64,000 bases of DNA from Gammaproteobacteria bacterium (GTDB lineage: Bacteria > Pseudomonadota > Gammaproteobacteria > Pseudomonadales > Pseudohongiellaceae), in NCBI GenBank assembly GCA_030654835.1, contig JAURWS010000020.1:82631-146630 (forward strand), given 5' to 3'. The position numbers were made by a program, and so were the translations under genes. A model generated the notes under the pieces. The model did not search any database. It was not told the origin of the DNA and worked only from the letters and a program-made list of their open reading frames with translations. Of the stretch, positions 1-7,467 are shown piece by piece. Each line of letters opens with the position of its first letter. The stretch's first letter is position 1.

Positions 1-1
1 T

Positions 2-655
<654 letters not shown>

Positions 656-661
656 ACCTCA

Positions 662-693
662 CTGGCGATGTATGCCGTTGTATACATCGCCAG
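662..693. terminator. Perfect 12-bp stem-loop after adk
   Basis: CTGGCGATGTAT at 662-673 pairs perfectly with ATACATCGCCAG at 682-693 around an 8-nt loop. A loosely T-rich stretch (ttcttttta) begins about 8 nt later. The stem starts 7 bases after the adk stop codon, so it probably ends or stabilises the adk transcript. The delayed T-run makes it weaker than a textbook rho-independent terminator. Confidence 0.6.
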
Positions 694-1029
694 CTTAACC
701 ATTCTTTTTACCGCTTCCGTCAGGCGTCTGCTCTCCGTAAAATCGAATTAATTCTTCCCCCTTGCATAGCATTAAATCCTTTTTTTAAAATTATCATCAG
801 CAATATTTTCTTCAAACATTGATGTGCATTCTTTGGTTGTTGGCATGACCGTGAATCTTGAATCGGTTTTTTTCTAAAAAAAATCAATTTAAGTTGATTT
901 TTAGATGAATTTGAGCGGGCATAGCTATATGACGGATATTTTTTATGCTATGGTGGGATTCAAACGTGGGTACGCCCGTGTTGAAGAAATTAAGATGGTT
1001 TTGTTCCACATTTCAGGAGAGATAACAGT
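694..1029 (+). promoter_or_regulatory. AT-rich leader upstream of the AlgP-like gene
   Basis: This 336-bp stretch has no convincing gene. It is far richer in A/T than its neighbours and contains an inverted repeat, AAAATCAA (880-887) and TTGATTTT (894-901). A TATGCT-like -10 hexamer lies at 944-949, but I could not find a well-spaced -35. The ribosome binding site AGGAGA (1015-1020) sits 9 nt before the next start codon. A small ATG reading frame beginning at 905 overlaps the real gene out of frame and is considered spurious. Confidence 0.35.
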
Positions 1030-2175
1030 ATGGCTAAAGTTAAAGCGACAAAGAAGGCGCCTGCTAAATCGGCAGCAAAAAAAACCGGTGATGCTGCTCT
1101 TGCAAAAGCAGAAGCATCTTTAGCAAAACTGCAAAAAGAATCAGCCGCACAGACCAAAGCTCTCGCCGCTGCTCAGGGCAAAGCTACTGCAGCGAAAGCC
1201 AAAGTTGCACAAAACGCTACCGCTGCTACCAAGAAAGTCGCCGAAAAGGCGAAGTCTGCTGCAGACAAACTCGCTGCCACGGTCCGCGAACTTAACGCTA
1301 AACTCAAGTCTACACAATCCAGTGTCAAATCCGCTCAAGAGGCTGCCAGAGCAAAAGTTGCTGCTGAGGCTAGAAAGAAAGCTGCTGAAGCCAGAAAGGC
1401 GAAGTTGGTGTCGAAAGCCGAATCCGATCTTGCCAAGGCTGTTAAAGCATTTGCCGATCAGTGGAAAAAGAAACGCGCCAAGTCTGATTCTGCTAAAGAG
1501 GCTGCTCGCACCAAGAAGGAAGATCTGAAGCGCAAGATCGCTGCCAAGAAGGCCGCAGTGAAGGCGAAGGCCGCCGCTCAGAAAGCTGCGGTCAAGGCAA
1601 AAGCGGCAGCCAAAAAGCGAATTGCCAGAGAGCGCCTGCTTGCGAAGCGTACCTTGACGAAAGCCAAAGCAGCGGCCAAGAAATTTGCGATCAGAGAAAA
1701 AGCGCTGGCTCGCAAAACTCTGTTGAAGGCCAAAGCCGTAGCCAAGAAAGCGCCTGGTAAAGCAAAGGCTGCCACGACAGCAATTGCAAACAGCGTGAAG
1801 AAATCTGTTGCCAGTGTTGTGGGTAAAGCCAGGGCTGCAGTGAAAGCAAAGACTGCAGTCAAGAAGGCAGTACCGAAGGCGGCCGCCAAGCCAAAAGCAG
1901 TGGCTAAGCCCAAGGTTGCCGTAAAGCCCGCAGTAAAAGCAGTAGCCAAGCCTGCCGCAAAGGCCGCCGCTAAACCTGCAGCCAAGCCAGCAACGAAAGC
2001 GGTTGCAAAACCGGCAGCGAAGGCAGTTGCAAAAGCAGCCGCGAAACCTGCTGCCAAGGCAGCGGCGAAGCCTGCAGCAAAAAAAGCACCGGCAAAGCCT
2101 GCAGCAAAAAAAGCAACGGCTAAACCGGCGGCCCCCGCTGCACCAGCGACAACGCCTGCCTCCGCTCAGGGCTGA
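1030..2175 (+). CDS. AlgP/histone H1-like Lys-Ala-Pro-rich DNA-binding protein
   Basis: A 381-residue, extremely basic, low-complexity protein made almost only of Ala, Lys, Pro and Val. Residues 1-130 look like a Lys/Ala/Glu-rich coiled coil. Residues 130-240 are Lys/Arg-rich, and residues 270-370 consist of degenerate KPAAK/KPAVK/AKAA repeats like the C-terminal tail of Pseudomonas AlgP (AlgR3) and eukaryotic histone H1. By analogy it would bind DNA non-specifically and shape the nucleoid or regulate transcription. That role is inference. Start: ATG preceded by AGGAGA at 9 nt. A strong terminator follows, so it is probably monocistronic. The internal repeats make length variation between strains likely. 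Confidence 0.8.
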   Translation: MAKVKATKKAPAKSAAKKTGDAALAKAEASLAKLQKESAAQTKALAAAQGKATAAKAKVAQNATAATKKVAEKAKSAADKLAATVRELNAKLKSTQSSVKSAQEAARAKVAAEARKKAAEARKAKLVSKAESDLAKAVKAFADQWKKKRAKSDSAKEAARTKKEDLKRKIAAKKAAVKAKAAAQKAAVKAKAAAKKRIARERLLAKRTLTKAKAAAKKFAIREKALARKTLLKAKAVAKKAPGKAKAATTAIANSVKKSVASVVGKARAAVKAKTAVKKAVPKAAAKPKAVAKPKVAVKPAVKAVAKPAAKAAAKPAAKPATKAVAKPAAKAVAKAAAKPAAKAAAKPAAKKAPAKPAAKKATAKPAAPAAPATTPASAQG

Positions 2176-2245
2176 GTTCGAGCATTGGCATTGAGTCGTC
2201 GCTCGAATTGTCGATTCAATGCCGGAATTTGATGCGCTAAACAAG

Positions 2246-2284
2246 AATCCCCCAGAGACATAATTCTCCGGGGGATTTTTTATT
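2246..2284 (+). terminator. Rho-independent terminator after the AlgP-like gene
   Basis: AATCCCCC (2246-2253) pairs with GGGGGATT (2270-2277), and a T-run (2276-2281) follows directly. This is a classical intrinsic terminator between the AlgP-like gene and tsaB. Confidence 0.85.
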
Positions 2285-2304
2285 TCCTTCGGTATACTCC
2301 CACC

Positions 2305-3024
2305 ATGCCTAGAATCCTCTCCATAGATACCTCAAATACACTGTGTTCGGTTGCGCTTTGCGATGATGAGCAAATCACCACGAGCATCAGTGATCAGCCA
2401 CGGCAGCATGCTCGCAGAATTCTCCCCATGATTGCTGAACTCCTGGCCGCACGAAAGTTGCGATCATCTGATCTTGATGCCATTGCCGTCGTCAGCGGGC
2501 CCGGCTCGTTCACAGGGTTGCGCATCGGGGCGGGGGTGGCGCAGGGGCTGGCTTTTGGTGCTGGCATTCCGGTGATAGGCGTATCAGCCCTTGAGGTCAT
2601 CGCAATGAAGGCCCATCGTACTTGCGGACATAATCATCTGCTTGTTTGCGTGCGGGCGCGTGAGGATGAAATTTACAGTGCCGCTTACAGCGTGTGTGGG
2701 AGTCAGCTTACCCTGCAGGGACGGGAGATGGTCGGTGGGCTCAGTGAGCATCACTTTGTCGGAGCGGACGAAACTGCACAATGGTTTGGGGTAGGTGACG
2801 GCTGGCTTTACGCAAAGGAGTTGAGCTCGGGTGGCACACTTATAATAGCGGGATATGATTCGCACGAGATTGTTTCTGACGCCTCCACATTGAGTGAAAT
2901 TGCCAGTTTGAAGTGGGCGCAGGGTGAAGGTGTCGCCCCGGAATTGGCGTTGCCGGTTTATCTGAAAGAACAATTGGACTATCAGCAAGTACCGCAACAA
3001 GTACCGCAACAAGTGTCGCAATAG
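2305..3024 (+). CDS. tsaB: tRNA threonylcarbamoyladenosine biosynthesis protein TsaB
   Basis: Scaffold partner of TsaD in making the t6A37 modification of ANN-decoding tRNAs. The 239-residue product starts MPRILSIDTSN and carries the conserved SGPGSFTGLRIG segment near residues 65-76, diagnostic of TsaB/YeaZ. The C-terminus ends in a tandem QQVPQQVPQQVSQ tail encoded by a 12-bp repeat just before the stop, which is a likely length-variable end rather than a conserved element. It lies directly after a terminator, so it begins a new transcription unit with uppP and rsmJ downstream. Confidence 0.93.
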   Translation: MPRILSIDTSNTLCSVALCDDEQITTSISDQPRQHARRILPMIAELLAARKLRSSDLDAIAVVSGPGSFTGLRIGAGVAQGLAFGAGIPVIGVSALEVIAMKAHRTCGHNHLLVCVRAREDEIYSAAYSVCGSQLTLQGREMVGGLSEHHFVGADETAQWFGVGDGWLYAKELSSGGTLIIAGYDSHEIVSDASTLSEIASLKWAQGEGVAPELALPVYLKEQLDYQQVPQQVPQQVSQ

Positions 3025-3058
3025 AAATAGCGGCCTCAGTAGTAGCATCAGGAGTCAC

Positions 3059-3874
3059 ATGGAACTCGATATTTTTAAATTCACCTTTCTGGCCGTTCTG
3101 CAAGGCATTACCGAGTTTCTGCCAGTGTCCAGCTCTGCCCACTTGATTCTCCCCAAAGAATTGTTTGGATGGGAGGATCAAGGACTCGTGTTTGATGTTG
3201 CCGTTCATGTCGGCAGCCTGATTGCGGTCGTCTCCTATCTGCGACGTGACATCGCCACCTTGTTCATGGCCTGGATGCGCTCCTGTGTGGGGAAGGGGAC
3301 AGATAAGGATGGTCGAGTTGCCTGGTTCATCGTACTGGCAACAATTCCGGCAGGAGTGGGTGGTCTGCTCTTTAACGATGCGGTGGAGCAGTATTCGCGC
3401 TCCATGCTTTTGATAGGTTTTACCTCCATCTTTTTCGGCATCGTGCTTTATTTTGCAGACAAATACGAAGGTGTTCGTAAACCGATGGATAGTATGAATA
3501 TCAAGACCGCCATCATCATCGGGTTTGCACAGTTGGTTGCGTTGATACCTGGAACGTCAAGGTCGGGGATTACTCTCACAGCAGGATTGTTTTGCGGACT
3601 CGACAGAACTGCAGCAGCTAAATTCTCCTTTCTGCTGGCAATCCCTATCATTGTCGCGAGCGGCTTGTTCAAAGGTCTGGAGATGATCGAGACCGGAACA
3701 TCGGGGCAGTGGGCCATCCTCTTCTATGCGATCGCTGTCTCGGCAATTGTCTCGTTTGCCTGTATCCACTACTTTCTGAGTCTTATCACGCGCATTGGAT
3801 TTCTACCCTTTGTCATCTATCGAGTGCTTCTGGGGCTGCTGTTGCTCGCGATCTATTTTCTCAGAGTGGCGTAA
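3059..3874 (+). CDS. uppP: Undecaprenyl-diphosphatase (BacA family)
   Basis: Integral inner-membrane enzyme that dephosphorylates undecaprenyl pyrophosphate so the lipid carrier can be reused for peptidoglycan and other envelope polymers. The 271-residue protein shows both family signatures: QGITEFLPVSSSAHL at about residues 15-29 and PGTSRSGITL around 164-173, with several hydrophobic helices between and after them. The RBS is weak (CAGGAG about 5 nt upstream of the ATG). It sits between tsaB and rsmJ on the same strand. The window also carries uppS, which makes the lipid, and a DUF368 carrier-recycling candidate. Confidence 0.95.
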   Translation: MELDIFKFTFLAVLQGITEFLPVSSSAHLILPKELFGWEDQGLVFDVAVHVGSLIAVVSYLRRDIATLFMAWMRSCVGKGTDKDGRVAWFIVLATIPAGVGGLLFNDAVEQYSRSMLLIGFTSIFFGIVLYFADKYEGVRKPMDSMNIKTAIIIGFAQLVALIPGTSRSGITLTAGLFCGLDRTAAAKFSFLLAIPIIVASGLFKGLEMIETGTSGQWAILFYAIAVSAIVSFACIHYFLSLITRIGFLPFVIYRVLLGLLLLAIYFLRVA

Positions 3875-3892
3875 GCCACAGGCAGAGGGAGC

Positions 3893-4729
3893 ATGTTGTT
3901 ATCCATGAGTATCTCCCGCGTTTGCGTTGCGCCATCCATCGAGGGCGGCCCTGCCTCGGGGACGGCCTGGGGTGGAGCGCCTGAGTCCCAGGCACAGCTC
4001 GCCGCGCGTCTCTCATTGCCACTGTGGTCTCCTGAGACAGTAGCTGAGGAGCAATGCGACTTCCTGTTGTTCTATGACAATGCCTGTCTGTCTCTCCAAC
4101 AGAATGATCAAGGTGCATCAGGCCCGCTTTGCGTCGATTTCGAGGATGCCACGCTCACCTATCGCCAACGTCATTCAAGGCAGCCAGAAGCGATTCTGAA
4201 GGCTTTGGGGGTGAAGCATGGCGAGACCTTGCGAATCGTGGATGCTACGGCGGGATGGGGTTTGGATGCGTTTGTGCTGGCTGCCGCCGGGCATCGTGTT
4301 GATTTGTTCGAGAGATCAGTCATTCTGCACGCTTTGCTGCAGGATGGCCTGCGCCGTGCAGCCGCCAGCGGGGATGAGCGACTTGCCGTCATTGCCGACC
4401 GAATGACCCTGCATTTTGGCGATAGCAGCACGAGGCTCAAGGCGTGGAGCGATGTTCACCCCGACGTGATCTATCTTGATCCCATGTTCCCCGAGCGCAG
4501 CAAGAGCGCAAAGGTGAAGAAGAATATGTACGTGTTGCAGCAAATGCTGCATGACGAGCCGCCGACAGAGACACTATTATGCGACGCGCTGTCATTGGCC
4601 AGGCGTCGCGTCGTAGTGAAGAGACCCGCTCATGCTGGCTTTCTGGAAAACATCAGGCCTTCGTTCCAATTGACTGGCAAGTCCAGCCGTTTCGATATCT
4701 ATCTTACTCAGAACGGTGGCGCAAGATGA
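3893..4729 (+). CDS. rsmJ: 16S rRNA (guanine-1516-N2)-methyltransferase RsmJ
   Basis: SAM-dependent methyltransferase acting on G1516 of 16S rRNA. The 278-residue sequence has the RsmJ (DUF548/YhiQ) hallmarks: the SAM-binding VDATAGWGLDAFVLA segment around residue 112, and YLDPMFPERSKSAKVKK around 195, where the DPMFP motif is the catalytic NPPY-like equivalent. The start at 3893 has AGAGGG a few bases upstream. A second in-frame ATG at 3905 is an alternative. It ends close to the convergent dapE gene, so rsmJ closes this plus-strand cluster. Confidence 0.92.
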   Translation: MLLSMSISRVCVAPSIEGGPASGTAWGGAPESQAQLAARLSLPLWSPETVAEEQCDFLLFYDNACLSLQQNDQGASGPLCVDFEDATLTYRQRHSRQPEAILKALGVKHGETLRIVDATAGWGLDAFVLAAAGHRVDLFERSVILHALLQDGLRRAAASGDERLAVIADRMTLHFGDSSTRLKAWSDVHPDVIYLDPMFPERSKSAKVKKNMYVLQQMLHDEPPTETLLCDALSLARRRVVVKRPAHAGFLENIRPSFQLTGKSSRFDIYLTQNGGAR

Positions 4730-4750
4730 GCGGGTCTGCCGGGCTGGAAC

Positions 4751-5893
4751 TCAGGCCAGCAGACGCAGCAGGATCTTCTCGTAGATTTGCGACAACTCGT
4801 CCAGATCGCTCACTTTCACCTGCTCGTTGACCTTGTGGATGGTGGCGTTGCATGGTCCCAGTTCGATGAGCTGGGCCCCAGTGGGTGCAATAAAGCGTCC
4901 ATCAGACGTGCCTCCAGAGGTTGAAGTCACCGTGGTGACTCCGTTGGCCTCGCGAATGCTTTCCGCTGCAACGTCGATCAGTCGACCCCTCTCTGTCAGA
5001 AAGGGGTTGCCCGACAGTTGCCATTGCAGGGTATAACGCAGGTTGTGCGCATTCAGTATTGCTTCGGTGCGCGCCTGAATGACTTCTTGTGTAAGGGCCG
5101 TAGAAAAACGGAAATTGAACGTCACGTCGAAATCGCCTGGAATGACGTTCTCTGTCCCTGTGCCCGCGTGGATGTTGGATATCTGGAAGCTGGTCGGCGG
5201 GAAGGAAGCGTTGCCTGTATCCCACACCTCGCGACACAGTGCGTCCAGCGGCAGCATGGCCCGGTGGATCGGGTTCTCGGCCAGATGCGGGTAAGCGACA
5301 TGTCCCTGAATGCCGTGCACGCGCAGCTTCCCGTGCAATGAACCTCGCCTGCCTGTTTTTATGGTGTCGCCGACTCTCTTGTCACTGGAGGGTTCACCGA
5401 CGATGCAGAAATCGATTTTCTCGTTACGCTGCTCCAGTACCTCGATCACCCTGCGGGTACCATTGACCGCGCTGCCTTCCTCATCACTGGTCAACAGGAA
5501 TGCGATGGAGCCGCGCACAGGCATGCCACTGGCAAGAAGGCGTTCGCAGGCTGTCACCATGGCGGCGATGCTGCCTTTCATGTCAGCCGTGCCACGTCCG
5601 TACAGGAATCCATCACGGATGGCGGGTTCAAATGGCGGGGAGGACCAAAGTTCCAATTGACCAGCCGGTACGACGTCTGTATGGCCTGCAAACGCAAATA
5701 CCGGGGCTTGAGTGCCCAGTCGTGCCCACAGGTTGGTGACGTCACCGAAGGGCATAATCTCAATGGCAAAACCCAGAGCCTTCAGTCTGTCGACCAGCAG
5801 TTGTGTACAACCGGCATCTTCAGGTGTCACGGAGGGTTTTTCGACAAGTGCCATGCACAGCTTCAATGTGGGTGACAACGCATGAGTGGTCAT
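4751..5893 (-). CDS. dapE: Succinyl-diaminopimelate desuccinylase
   Basis: Zinc metallopeptidase (M20 family) that removes succinate from N-succinyl-LL-diaminopimelate in the lysine/DAP branch, feeding peptidoglycan. Metal-site segments are visible: [11 protein letters not shown] near residue 70, [10 protein letters not shown] near 100 and [12 protein letters not shown] near 134, the last containing the catalytic Glu pair. The 380-residue length is normal. It lies 46 bp downstream of dapD on the same strand, so the two succinylase-pathway genes are probably co-transcribed. Confidence 0.95.
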   Translation of the reverse strand: MTTHALSPTLKLCMALVEKPSVTPEDAGCTQLLVDRLKALGFAIEIMPFGDVTNLWARLGTQAPVFAFAGHTDVVPAGQLELWSSPPFEPAIRDGFLYGRGTADMKGSIAAMVTACERLLASGMPVRGSIAFLLTSDEEGSAVNGTRRVIEVLEQRNEKIDFCIVGEPSSDKRVGDTIKTGRRGSLHGKLRVHGIQGHVAYPHLAENPIHRAMLPLDALCREVWDTGNASFPPTSFQISNIHAGTGTENVIPGDFDVTFNFRFSTALTQEVIQARTEAILNAHNLRYTLQWQLSGNPFLTERGRLIDVAAESIREANGVTTVTSTSGGTSDGRFIAPTGAQLIELGPCNATIHKVNEQVKVSDLDELSQIYEKILLRLLA

Positions 5894-5939
5894 AGATTAG
5901 TCTTGCTCTAAGGCAGCCTGCACGGGCAGGCTTGCCGAA

Positions 5940-7019
5940 TCAATTGTGAGTGTGTAGTTCTGCGTTCAGCGCAATTGCAGTCTTGTTGGCTTTGCATTCC
6001 ACGGTGCCGGTGATCGAATTGCGACGAAACAGCAAGTCCGTTTTGCCTGCGAGTTCGCGTGCCTTGACAGTGCCGACGACCTGATTGTCTTTGTCCAGCA
6101 ATAGCACCTTGGTTCCGGCTGTCACATAAAGGCCTGCCTCGATGATACAGCGATCTCCCAATGGAAAACCGAGTCCGGAGTTTGCGCCGATGAGACAATC
6201 GCGTCCGACGGAAATGATTTCCGTGCCTCCACCAGAAAGCGTTCCCATGGTGCTACAGCCTCCACCGAGGTCGCTGCCTGCGCCAATCATCACCCCGGCA
6301 GAGATTCTGCCTTCGATCATCGCCGGCCCCTCGGTACCGGCGTTGAAATTGATGAATCCTTCATGCATGACAGTAGTGCCTTCGCCGACGTAGGCGCCCA
6401 GTCGCACGCGCGCAGTGTGGGCGATGCGTACGCCCTTGGGCACGACGTAGTTGGTCATTTTCGGAAATTTATCGACAGACATGACTTCGAGCAATTCACC
6501 TTTGAGCCGGGCATGCAGTTGGCGTGCTGGCAGATCGTCCAGATCGATTGCCCCTTGGTTAGTCCACGCCAGATTGCGCAGAACGCCGAACGCTCCGGTG
6601 AGATTCAGTGTATGAGGCTTGCAGAGGCGATGAGAAAGCAGATGGAGCTTCAGATAGACCTCAGGAATCGAGGCGGGCGGCAGATCTTCTTCGATAAAGG
6701 TCACCAGTACTGGTTGTGTGCTGTTGCTCAGTGAGCGTAATAGATCCTGCAGGCTGCTGTCGTTCGCAATCTCTGGTAATTGCGCCAGACGCGTCAACTG
6801 CAGGGCAGACAGTTCATAAAAGTTGTTGCCTTGAGAGTAGCCCGCCATGTTCGCAAGCGTCTGAGTCAGCGCGAGGGCGGGGCTTCGCAACACCAGCGGA
6901 TAAAACACTTCAATAAGTTCGTTGCCGGAATTACGGGTGCCAATGCCTATGCCCAGGCTGTGCAATGAACCGTGCAATGAACCTTGCAATGAATTGTGCA
7001 GTGGAATTGTCATGCTCAT
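5940..7019 (-). CDS. dapD: Tetrahydrodipicolinate N-succinyltransferase (long, Pseudomonas-type)
   Basis: Transfers succinyl from succinyl-CoA to tetrahydrodipicolinate in DAP/lysine synthesis. The 359-residue protein is the longer Pseudomonas-type DapD. Its C-terminal half forms left-handed beta-helix hexapeptide repeats (for example GTTVMHEGFINFNAGTEGP) and contains the GAGSDLGGGCSTMGTLSGG segment. Two in-frame start codons, at 7019 and 7013, follow an AGAGG about 10 nt upstream. The N-terminus carries a Gly-Ser-Leu-His repeat made by a 12-bp tandem duplication. It sits directly upstream of dapE. Confidence 0.94.
   Translation of the reverse strand: MSMTIPLHNSLQGSLHGSLHSLGIGIGTRNSGNELIEVFYPLVLRSPALALTQTLANMAGYSQGNNFYELSALQLTRLAQLPEIANDSSLQDLLRSLSNSTQPVLVTFIEEDLPPASIPEVYLKLHLLSHRLCKPHTLNLTGAFGVLRNLAWTNQGAIDLDDLPARQLHARLKGELLEVMSVDKFPKMTNYVVPKGVRIAHTARVRLGAYVGEGTTVMHEGFINFNAGTEGPAMIEGRISAGVMIGAGSDLGGGCSTMGTLSGGGTEIISVGRDCLIGANSGLGFPLGDRCIIEAGLYVTAGTKVLLLDKDNQVVGTVKARELAGKTDLLFRRNSITGTVECKANKTAIALNAELHTHN
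6961..7004. repeat. 12-bp tandem repeat inside the dapD 5' end
   Basis: The unit TGCAATGAACCG recurs as TGCAATGAACCT and TGCAATGAATTG, plus a partial TGCAGTGG, giving about 3.5 copies. On the coding strand it specifies LHNSLQGSLHGSLHSLG near residue 12 of DapD. The multiple of three keeps the frame, so copy-number change would only alter the N-terminal length. Confidence 0.85.
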
Positions 7020-7065
7020 GTGCTGGCAACCTCTCTATCGTTGTGCCGTTCTGTTTAAAAGAATG

Positions 7066-7416
7066 TTATTGGTTTTCGATCAATTGCTGCAATTGCGTTT
7101 CATCGTAACCTGTGACGAACACGCGGTGGCAGCGCAGCAAGGGCCTACGAATCAGCGTCGGTTGCGCCTTCAGCAATGGTAAGGCGGTGTCGATACTGAA
7201 ATTATTTTTAATTTCGGGGGACAGCTGACGCCAGGTGGTGCCGCGTTTATTGATCAAATCCTCAAGCGGGATGGCGGCCAGGAACTCCTGCACGAGGGAC
7301 TCTTCCAACCCCTGCTTGCGGTAGTCATGGAATTCATAGCGGACGCCGTGACTGTCCAGCCACTGTCGCGTCTTCTTTATGGAGTCGCAATTGGCGATAC
7401 CGTAGAGCGTAATCAT
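7066..7416 (-). CDS. ArsC/Spx-family thiol reductase-like protein (YffB type)
   Basis: A 116-residue thioredoxin-fold protein starting MITLYGIANCDSIKKTRQWL. It keeps a single N-terminal Cys (Cys10) followed by a conserved Lys-Lys-Arg region, plus the KRGTTWRQLS and RRPLL segments of the ArsC/Spx/YffB family. The cellular role of YffB proteins is poorly defined and a glutathione-dependent thiol reductase activity has been proposed, so no function is asserted. Its position between glnD and dapD matches Pseudomonas gene order. The gene precedes dapD by 46 bp and is probably in the same transcript. Confidence 0.85.
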   Translation of the reverse strand: MITLYGIANCDSIKKTRQWLDSHGVRYEFHDYRKQGLEESLVQEFLAAIPLEDLINKRGTTWRQLSPEIKNNFSIDTALPLLKAQPTLIRRPLLRCHRVFVTGYDETQLQQLIENQ

Positions 7417-7467
7417 ATTGTCCCTGCAATAATTCTCGGAGTTTTCTCTGCCAACAGCTGTCGTGAA

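Noticed and set aside
1141..2244. Long minus-strand ORF opposite the AlgP-like gene
   Set aside because: It is a Cys/Arg/Phe-rich shadow produced by the repetitive Lys/Ala codons of the real gene. It has no RBS and no family resemblance.
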